33,314 nt of DNA, from assembly GCA_021791915.1 (NCBI GenBank), contig JAJYVQ010000006.1, positions 1 to 33,314 on the forward strand, written 5' to 3'. Origin of the DNA: Actinomycetes bacterium. GTDB lineage: Bacteria > Actinomycetota > Acidimicrobiia > Acidimicrobiales > JABEUL01. The notes under the pieces were generated by a model. The model was not told the DNA's origin, did not search any database, and was given only the letters and a program-made list of their open reading frames with translations. Shown here one piece after another: positions 20,671 through 27,854 of this stretch (position 1 is its first letter; each line of letters begins with the position of its first letter). Position numbers and translations under genes: made by a program.

Positions 20671-21774
20671 CTAGCTATAGGATTGACCTACTGCTAAAAG
20701 ACCCCTGTTTTGTAGAAGTACACGTAGGTCGTGAGAGTTGGATGCGGCCATCATTGCGCTTCTTAAATCGATTATGCCATCTTCGAACAGATCTGCAAGG
20801 CTTTGATCAAATGTAGTCATGCCGTAGTAGTCACCTTCTTGTATGATTTGAACAATGTCTCCGGTTTTATCTGGATCGATAATACAGTTTTGAATTCGAC
20901 CGTTTACTATCATAACTTCAACAGCTGGCACTCGACTTTGACCGTCAGAAGTGGGAACTAATCTTTGACAGATAGTTCCTTTAAGTGCCCCTGCCAAGGT
21001 TACTCTAATTTGATGCTGTTGAGAGCTCGGGAAAAAGTCAATTACTCGGTTTATAGTTTCTGTAGCATCGATTGTATGCAGTGTAGATAAGACAAGGTGA
21101 CCAGTTTCAGCTGCGGTCAATGCAGTTTGAACAGTTTCTACATCACGCATCTCACCTATAAGAATAACATCAGGATCCTCTCGTAAACTAGCTCGAAGGG
21201 CATTTAGAAAGCTCATTGTATCAAAACCCACTTCGCGTTGGTTTATTGCTGCAAGCTCATCCCGATGTAGTACCTCTATCGGATCTTCTATAGTAATAAT
21301 ATGGCACTCTCTGGTCTTGTTTATGTGATCAATCATAGCCGCTAAAGTAGTTGTTTTCCCACTTCCAGTAGGTCCAGTTACTAATATCAGCCCTCTTTGT
21401 TCATTTGCCAGCTGAGTTATAGAATCTGGAAGACCGAGTTCTTCAACTGTTGTAACCGTATGCCTTACTCTACGAAACACCATTCCGACTGATCCTCTCT
21501 GTCGGAATGCGTTAACTCTAAACCTGCCCAATCCCGATACTCCGTAAGCGAAGTCAGCTTCGTTGTTTTGGTGGAATTTAATGGCAATATCTGGATGCAT
21601 TATAGCTTCGGCAACTGCCGACGTATCAGTAGGTCGAAGTGGGGGTTCATTCGTTAGTTTTCTCAAATCCCCGTTTACTCTTATTCTGGGTTCTGAACCT
21701 ACCTTTAGGTGAAGGTCGGAACCATTCATGTCTGCAAGCAAAGTAAGCAGTCTGTCTAAGTCAGCTTTTTCCAC
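20671..21774 (-). CDS. pilT: type IV pilus twitching motility ATPase PilT
   Basis: 367 aa. 'GSDLHLKVGSEPRIRVNGDL', Walker A 'LILVTGPTGSGKTTTLAAMIDHIN', 'IITIEDPIEVLH', 'REVGFDT..FLNALRASLREDPDVILIGEMRD', 'ETGHLVLSTLHT'. Confidence 0.95.
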   Translation of the reverse strand: MEKADLDRLLTLLADMNGSDLHLKVGSEPRIRVNGDLRKLTNEPPLRPTDTSAVAEAIMHPDIAIKFHQNNEADFAYGVSGLGRFRVNAFRQRGSVGMVFRRVRHTVTTVEELGLPDSITQLANEQRGLILVTGPTGSGKTTTLAAMIDHINKTRECHIITIEDPIEVLHRDELAAINQREVGFDTMSFLNALRASLREDPDVILIGEMRDVETVQTALTAAETGHLVLSTLHTIDATETINRVIDFFPSSQQHQIRVTLAGALKGTICQRLVPTSDGQSRVPAVEVMIVNGRIQNCIIDPDKTGDIVQIIQEGDYYGMTTFDQSLADLFEDGIIDLRSAMMAASNSHDLRVLLQNRGLLAVGQSYS

Positions 21775-22281
21775 GTCAATTACCTCTTCTTATTTAAATT
21801 AATTATCTACTTCTAATATTAATTAATATATTTGCCTATTAATAACTATATTTATCGTCATATTATCCCTTTGGGTTCAGTGGACTTATAAATTAGCCAA
21901 TAATTTACCAAATTTATCTTTACTGTCTACCATTGTTTTACTGGCGGAGTACGGATAAAATACTGATTAATGGTTAATTTACAGTCTATTAACGGAATTG
22001 TTATAAATATCGTGTTACTATTATTCTATTAGTTTTTAAAAAAATAGTAAAGGGGAAACTTTAGAATCCGTCCCATTAAATGGGAATTAGTATATTTATT
22101 ATATCATTGCGTGCCGAATTTACGACATTGTATCGCTAATTAAAATGTCTTAATGTGCCGATCAAATAAGCAGGCAACGTAATATATAAACTTTTTGAAA
22201 GTTAGTTATATAAAATAGGTTATATAAATAATTTGAAGTTCAAATAATTCAGCTGATAGGATTTGTATTGAGGAATTAAAA

Positions 22282-22902
22282 ATGACAGATCAAACAGGGC
22301 AATTCGAAACAGAACAAAACGTAGTTCCTGAAAGTGGAACTTCTCAATTTTCAACCGAAGCTACTACAAGTTCGTCGGATGGGTTGGTAGGCGGTTCTTC
22401 TGTTATGTCAGGAGATGATGCTTCAGAGCAATCTCAAGACCAGTCTAAAGATTTAAAAGGTACGGTTCAAATTCCAAACGTTTCACTTTTAACTCAAGGT
22501 GACGTTGGAATAGTGGAAATTCCTGGGTTAAACATCGAGTTTGATGCTAATGGCTTAAATATCCTCAAAAGCTCGGGAGACTTAGTCAAGCTTTTACCAT
22601 GGGATTCTCTGTTAGACATTGTAGTTGAAGATTATAGATATTCTCCAGTAGATCCAGTTGCTTCGTCCATGGTAGTGGCAACTGCACGAAGGTCGCACCA
22701 GTTTAGACTTCGGGGACAGGATGCCAAGACCCTTGCTGCAAAGCTCTCGTCCGTATCAAAAGAGTATGCGGGAGGACAAGGTTTGGTGGACTCGCACAAT
22801 AAGACACTTTCTGACTCATTACCCTATTTAACATTTATTGTGGTCGTGCTTGTTGCGGTCGGATTAATTATGTTGCATGCCAGTGGGCATTTGGCAATTT
22901 GA
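22282..22902 (+). CDS. hypothetical membrane-anchored protein, C-terminal TM segment
   Basis: 206 aa. Polar Gln/Ser-rich N-terminus, a compact middle ('IPGLNIEFDANGLNILKSSGDLVKLLPWDSLLDIVVEDYR...ATARRSHQFRLRG'), C-terminal TM 'YLTFIVVVLVAVGLIMLHASG'. Confidence 0.7.
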   Translation: MTDQTGQFETEQNVVPESGTSQFSTEATTSSSDGLVGGSSVMSGDDASEQSQDQSKDLKGTVQIPNVSLLTQGDVGIVEIPGLNIEFDANGLNILKSSGDLVKLLPWDSLLDIVVEDYRYSPVDPVASSMVVATARRSHQFRLRGQDAKTLAAKLSSVSKEYAGGQGLVDSHNKTLSDSLPYLTFIVVVLVAVGLIMLHASGHLAI

Positions 22903-22986
22903 TATTCGAATAATTATAATTAAAAAGGTTTTAACGATTTACGGCTATATTAAATTAATAGGTGTTTAGTTTCTTGTGGAGTTGTT

Positions 22987-23304
22987 TTGGAATCAGATGA
23001 ATCAAAAAATGACGTAACTTCGATTGAATCTTGTAATTCTGTTTGGCTGTTTGACGTGAAAGCCATGGAATTTAAGCGCAAAATTCGAAATACTTCTGGT
23101 GAAGCAGACACCGTATCAACCGATTGGAGACCCTATTTTGGGCTTGAGGTTGACGAGTCAAATAAATCGTTTGTCGTACAACTTAACGAGTCTGGAACTA
23201 GATTGCTAAAATCGTGGATTCATAAAAATCCGTGTAATCGGTGTAGTGATTCAAATACAACGGAAATTTCGTTGGAGGAAATTAATAAAGCCTTGGAGCC
23301 TTAG
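22987..23304 (+). CDS. hypothetical protein
   Basis: 105 aa, TTG start, immediately abutting the downstream dehydrogenase (stop 23302-23304, next start 23305). 'WRPYFGLEVDESNKSFVVQLNESGTRLLKSWIHKNPCNRC'. Confidence 0.6.
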   Translation: MESDESKNDVTSIESCNSVWLFDVKAMEFKRKIRNTSGEADTVSTDWRPYFGLEVDESNKSFVVQLNESGTRLLKSWIHKNPCNRCSDSNTTEISLEEINKALEP

Positions 23305-24432
23305 TTGCAGTCGCTTGTATATCGGAACGGGGAACTTACATTAGATAGTTTCGCTGAGCCTAAGCCTGATGCATATCAAATATTGGTTCAGACAATTGCA
23401 TGCGGAATTTGCGGATCTGATTTGCATTTTGTGGAACATTCTGAGGAATTGGCAGATCAAGTTCAGTTGGTAAGCAATTATGGCGAGATTCCGGGTGGGA
23501 CTATTAATCTTGAACAAGATATATTTATGGGCCATGAGTTTTCTGCAAAAATCTTAGAAATCGGTGCTGATGCAGATGTGGTACAAGGTCAGAAAGTCAA
23601 ACCGGGAGATACCCTCGTTTCGCTTCCAGTTTTAATTTCTGGTTCTAAAATCTCGCAGCTAGCCTACAGTAACGACTGTTATGGAGGCTTTGCTCAGCAG
23701 CTATTGGTATCGAATTCATTTTGTTTTAAAGTGCCGGAGGATTTAGACAGCATTTTAGCTAGCTTAACTGAACCCATGGCAGTAGGTTTACACGCCGTGA
23801 ATTTGAGTAAATGCGACTCGGATACCCCTGTTTTAGTTTTAGGACTTGGACCAGTAGGTATTTCAATAATTGCAGCTCTTAAAAACAGAAACGTCAACAA
23901 AATTATTGGAGTAGATTTTTCACAATTTCGTCGGGACTTGGCAATACTATTTGGTGCAGATGTTGCATTGGATCCGTCAAAAGACGATGTCTTTGCAGAA
24001 TTTAAAAAGTATGTAAGCTTTAAAAGACCGGTAATCTTTGAAGCGGTCGGATTACCGGGAATATTAAATGATGTTATGCTTAAATCCCCGCTAAATTCAA
24101 AAGTCGTCGTTGTAGGCGTCTGTATGCAAAACGACTCCATAATACCTTTTTACGGAATTGCTAAAGAACTGGAAGTTGTCTTTTCGTTCGCATATAATTT
24201 CAATGAGTTCAAAGATTCACTCTACTCTTTAATACCAATTCAAGACCATCTGAGAAAATTGGTTACCTCTGAGTTTCTCATAGATAATGCCACCGAAGCT
24301 TTTGAATTGCTTAAATCACAAGCACAAAATAATACGGCACAAAATAATACGGCACAAAATAATAATGTAAGAGCCCAAATTCCAGATAATAAGCAAGCTG
24401 AGCAATGTAAAGTTCTTATTAGATTTAGCTGA
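23305..24432 (+). CDS. zinc-binding alcohol dehydrogenase family protein
   Basis: 375 aa, TTG start. 'ACGICGSDLHFVE', 'FMGHEFSAKILEIG', Rossmann 'VLVLGLGPVGISIIAALKNRN'. C-terminus carries an AQNNT repeat. Confidence 0.88.
   Translation: MQSLVYRNGELTLDSFAEPKPDAYQILVQTIACGICGSDLHFVEHSEELADQVQLVSNYGEIPGGTINLEQDIFMGHEFSAKILEIGADADVVQGQKVKPGDTLVSLPVLISGSKISQLAYSNDCYGGFAQQLLVSNSFCFKVPEDLDSILASLTEPMAVGLHAVNLSKCDSDTPVLVLGLGPVGISIIAALKNRNVNKIIGVDFSQFRRDLAILFGADVALDPSKDDVFAEFKKYVSFKRPVIFEAVGLPGILNDVMLKSPLNSKVVVVGVCMQNDSIIPFYGIAKELEVVFSFAYNFNEFKDSLYSLIPIQDHLRKLVTSEFLIDNATEAFELLKSQAQNNTAQNNTAQNNNVRAQIPDNKQAEQCKVLIRFS
24322..24366 (+). repeat. 15-bp tandem repeat, about 3 copies, within the dehydrogenase C-terminus
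   Basis: GCACAAAATAATACG x2 followed by GCACAAAATAATAAT; encodes AQNNT-AQNNT-AQNNN in frame. Confidence 0.9.
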
Positions 24433-24433
24433 G

Positions 24434-25390
24434 ATGAAAAGCGATTCTTTAGAACGAATAACAAACCTGCTTTTATGTTTTAAACAGGCTAAAAGACCTC
24501 TAACTTTAAAGCAGATTACCGATTCAGTGGAAGGTTATCCTAGTTACGTTGAAGCATTCAACACCTGTAGGCAAGTTTTCATGCGAGATAGGCAGGTGCT
24601 CAAAGATCATGGGTATAACTTGGTGACAGTTCCAGTTCCAACGAAAGAAAAATTTGGATATTTATTAGAAGATAGCCGAAAAGAATTAAGTTCTCTGATT
24701 CTAAACGAAAGAGAGTCAAAGTTGCTTAATTACTTTCTTTTAATATTAAAAAATGGGTTATACTCAAGTTTTAGTGATTCGGTCGAAGAAACCAATGGAA
24801 TAGCGAATCTTTTTAACTCGGTAGATTTATCATCTATTCTAAAACTTAACGGAGTCGTGTCATTGGCATACAAAGCTATAGCGGGTAAATCCAAACTGAG
24901 CTTTGTTTATCACGATAAGCACAGAGACGTCTTCCCCTTAAAAATATTTTTTAAGATCGGCAATTGGTATCTTGTAAGTTATGAATTAGATTCTAAAACT
25001 GTAAAATCATTTAGAATTGACCGGATATCGTCGATCGAACTTGTCGAAGGTGACTTTAAAATTCCTGAGTTAAACTCAGTTCTAGAACAAGTAAATGTTC
25101 TTGAGGATCTATTATTTTTCGACAATTTCAAGAACGAAAAAATTTTAGTCAAATGTTATGTTAAATCACCCGAAATCGACTCTTTTGTTTCAATCTTTAA
25201 GTCAAAAATCAGCCCAATGGTGGACGACGATGGTTATCTAGCCGAATTTGAAGCTTCGGAGTCTGATTTTTTTTACTCTCAGTTGTTGCAATTTGGTGAA
25301 GACATAGAAGTAATCGAGCCAATTTACTTAAGAGTGAATATTTTAGAGTATCTTTACAGTTTTGTTGAATATAAGGCTAATTCCAATTAA
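24434..25390 (+). CDS. pafB: WYL-domain transcriptional regulator, PafB-like
   Basis: 318 aa. N-terminal HTH 'SLERITNLLLCFKQAKRPLTLKQITDSVEGYPSY..CRQVFMRDRQVLKDHG', WYL core 'FKIGNWYLVSYELDSKTVKSFRIDRISSIEL'. Adjacent second WYL gene. Confidence 0.82.
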   Translation: MKSDSLERITNLLLCFKQAKRPLTLKQITDSVEGYPSYVEAFNTCRQVFMRDRQVLKDHGYNLVTVPVPTKEKFGYLLEDSRKELSSLILNERESKLLNYFLLILKNGLYSSFSDSVEETNGIANLFNSVDLSSILKLNGVVSLAYKAIAGKSKLSFVYHDKHRDVFPLKIFFKIGNWYLVSYELDSKTVKSFRIDRISSIELVEGDFKIPELNSVLEQVNVLEDLLFFDNFKNEKILVKCYVKSPEIDSFVSIFKSKISPMVDDDGYLAEFEASESDFFYSQLLQFGEDIEVIEPIYLRVNILEYLYSFVEYKANSN

Positions 25391-25483
25391 CGTTAATTTT
25401 AATGATAACATGCCAGAGTATCGTTTAACTAAGAAAAATACAAACTATTTATTTTAAAACTAACTGAAAATAAATTTTAATAT

Positions 25484-26494
25484 ATGTCTGAAGATTCAAA
25501 TCAAGTTAGATCTAAATCAAATTCCATATCGACCCGAATGGGGACCTTGCTTGCCATATTAGAGTATCTGACAGTTTTTAACAGCGTTACCTTGGGTGAA
25601 CTGTCAGACTTGTTTCATATCAGCTGCGAAAAAATATTAGCCGAACTTGAGTTAGCAGCTTGTTGTGGAGTAAAACCGTACACACCAGACTCTCTTTTGG
25701 ACATTGAAATAGACCTACCCTATCTCACGTCATCTAATTTTGAAGGAGACTTAAAAGATGTCAAAGTTACTGCAAATATTTTAGGATATTTTGATAAAGT
25801 TCAGTCTCTAGAACAAGACCAGTTATTTATGATAGAAGAGTTGAGGGGTACTATAAGTAAGCTTCCTGAATTCGATGGATTAGGAATATTGGAGTCTGCT
25901 ATAGATAAGTTGCTTAAGATGCCGTCTAACGCTTTAAAAATGCAGGTATCAGATCCAAAATTTAAAAATGAAATTCAAAACTCCATTGAAAATCGATTTA
26001 TACTGCATATAAACTACTTTTCAAATTACAGAGACGAAATTATTCAAAAGGATATTGGACCGTTGAGAATGAAGTTTGTGGCAGGTAGTTGGTATCTTGA
26101 TGCGATTGATCTCACCGAAAATGTTTTAAAGACTTTTAAAAATGACCGGATACTCTCAGTGGATAATACTGAGGCTACCTTTATAGTCCCAGAGGGTTTT
26201 AAAGATCAGCTGAGCCTACTGTCAGATAAGGTTTATGTAGCACAAAAAGATAAGTCACAAACGGTTACGATAAGAATTCCCTCGTCTTTAAAGTGGATTT
26301 TAGAAACCGTAGTATTTGAAAAAATTGTTAAAGAAGATGACGAAAGCATCCTAATTGAATTATCTGTTTCAAATAAGAAATGGTTTGAAAGATTATTGTT
26401 GGCAAATAGGGAGATTGAAGTTGTCTCTCCAAAAGAGTTCTGTGATCTAGGAGTTAGCCTTGCTAAAAGGCTTATAAAAATTTACTCTTTATAA
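25484..26494 (+). CDS. pafC: WYL-domain transcriptional regulator, PafC-like
   Basis: 336 aa. 'TRMGTLLAILEYLTVFNSVTLGELSDLFHISCEKILAELELAACCGVKPYTPDSLLDIEID' (PafC-like N-terminus), 'VAGSWYLDAIDLTENVLKTFKNDRILSV'. Confidence 0.8.
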   Translation: MSEDSNQVRSKSNSISTRMGTLLAILEYLTVFNSVTLGELSDLFHISCEKILAELELAACCGVKPYTPDSLLDIEIDLPYLTSSNFEGDLKDVKVTANILGYFDKVQSLEQDQLFMIEELRGTISKLPEFDGLGILESAIDKLLKMPSNALKMQVSDPKFKNEIQNSIENRFILHINYFSNYRDEIIQKDIGPLRMKFVAGSWYLDAIDLTENVLKTFKNDRILSVDNTEATFIVPEGFKDQLSLLSDKVYVAQKDKSQTVTIRIPSSLKWILETVVFEKIVKEDDESILIELSVSNKKWFERLLLANREIEVVSPKEFCDLGVSLAKRLIKIYSL

Positions 26495-26582
26495 AACTAC
26501 ATAAGTTAAATATGATAATATATCATTATATATGATTTCATGATATTTCATGACTAGTTTAAGTTAACTACATGAGATAGAT

Positions 26583-27791
26583 TTGTTAAATATCAACAGT
26601 TTTAGATTCGGTCACGAAGGCTACTATTTTAATACTGTCGCTATCGAAAATAATTTAGAAGATAGGGGAAGTTGGACAAAGCATGCTGGTACTACACTTG
26701 GGTTAGAAGGAGAAGTAACTTTACTTCAGTTTAGAAACTTACTTAGCGGAATTGATCCTTACAGTGGTCAACCTTTAGAGGAGTTTCTGTCCAAAAGAAA
26801 GATTGCAGCATATGACTTCGTGTTTTCTGCACCCAAATCGGTTTCATTGGTCGGATTAGCTACGGATTCGAAAATTGAATCAACAGTTAAAGCTGCTCAC
26901 GATAAGGCCGTAGTGGAGGCAATGGACTATTTTGAATCAACTTGTTTATCCGTTAGGCGCTCTGAAAATGGGAGGCGCCTATACTTAAAAACCTCTGGTG
27001 CCCTTGGTGCTCAATTTTTTCATAGAACTTCTAGATTAAGTGATCCCCATCTACATTCGCATGTTGTAATAGCAAACTTAGCTCAAGGTCTTGACGGAAA
27101 ATGGAGTGGAGCATCGATCTACCCTGCTTTTTTTCTAAAAAAACAGATCTCAATGATATATCATACAAACCTACGACATGAACTGACGAAAAATTTAAAT
27201 GTTTCATGGGATCGATTTAGATTTGGTTTAGCCGAGATAAAGGGAATTCCTAACGAGGCAATTTTTGTCTTCTCTCAAAGAAGACAACAGCTGATGAAGA
27301 GCTTTTATGATAAAGCTATAGACATTGAGTATTTCATAAATAATAAGGCGGATTTGGATCCGAAATATTTGAGACCGACAAAAAACAAATCTTATGACCT
27401 CAATCATCTTAAAGAAGTTTGGGGACAAACACTTTGCTCTCTTGGTTTGGAAAAAACTACTCTGTTAGAAAAGATAGAAAAATCTAATCACAGAAATATA
27501 GACGATAACGAAAGTATACCCCTTTATATTAAGGATCTGATCGGAGAAATACCCAAAGATAAGTCTTGTCAATATCCGTGGAAAAAGGCGGCCTCACAGA
27601 TTGAAATTTACAGAAAAAATTGGAACATTACAGATTCAAGTAGACCGCTTGGAGCTTCTAAGTTTGAGCTTTTGTCAGATCCAGACTTCTCATTGACCAG
27701 GTTAAATGAGCTAAAAAATGTCGAGAATAGCGTTAGAGATGTCTCAAAAAGTGTAGAAAAGAGCCGTGATCTGTCTTTTGGTATCAAGTAA
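26583..27791 (+). CDS. MobF/TrwC-type conjugative relaxase domain protein (no helicase domain)
   Basis: 402 aa, TTG start. N-terminal 'MLNINSFRFGHEGYYF' Tyr motif, 'YDFVFSAPKSVSLVGL', 'ALGAQFFHRTSRLSDPHLHSHVVIANLAQGLDGKW' with the HxH/H metal motif. Confidence 0.88.
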   Translation: MLNINSFRFGHEGYYFNTVAIENNLEDRGSWTKHAGTTLGLEGEVTLLQFRNLLSGIDPYSGQPLEEFLSKRKIAAYDFVFSAPKSVSLVGLATDSKIESTVKAAHDKAVVEAMDYFESTCLSVRRSENGRRLYLKTSGALGAQFFHRTSRLSDPHLHSHVVIANLAQGLDGKWSGASIYPAFFLKKQISMIYHTNLRHELTKNLNVSWDRFRFGLAEIKGIPNEAIFVFSQRRQQLMKSFYDKAIDIEYFINNKADLDPKYLRPTKNKSYDLNHLKEVWGQTLCSLGLEKTTLLEKIEKSNHRNIDDNESIPLYIKDLIGEIPKDKSCQYPWKKAASQIEIYRKNWNITDSSRPLGASKFELLSDPDFSLTRLNELKNVENSVRDVSKSVEKSRDLSFGIK

Positions 27792-27854
27792 ATTTATTTA
27801 TTAATAAACAAATATTGGTTAAATACTTGACTATAGTTGTAAAGTTATTTAAAT

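Noticed and set aside
19041-21774. Prepilin peptidase plus PilT as a complete type IV pilus locus
   Set aside because: No pilin, PilB, PilC or PilM/N/O genes are in the window; only these two components are supported.
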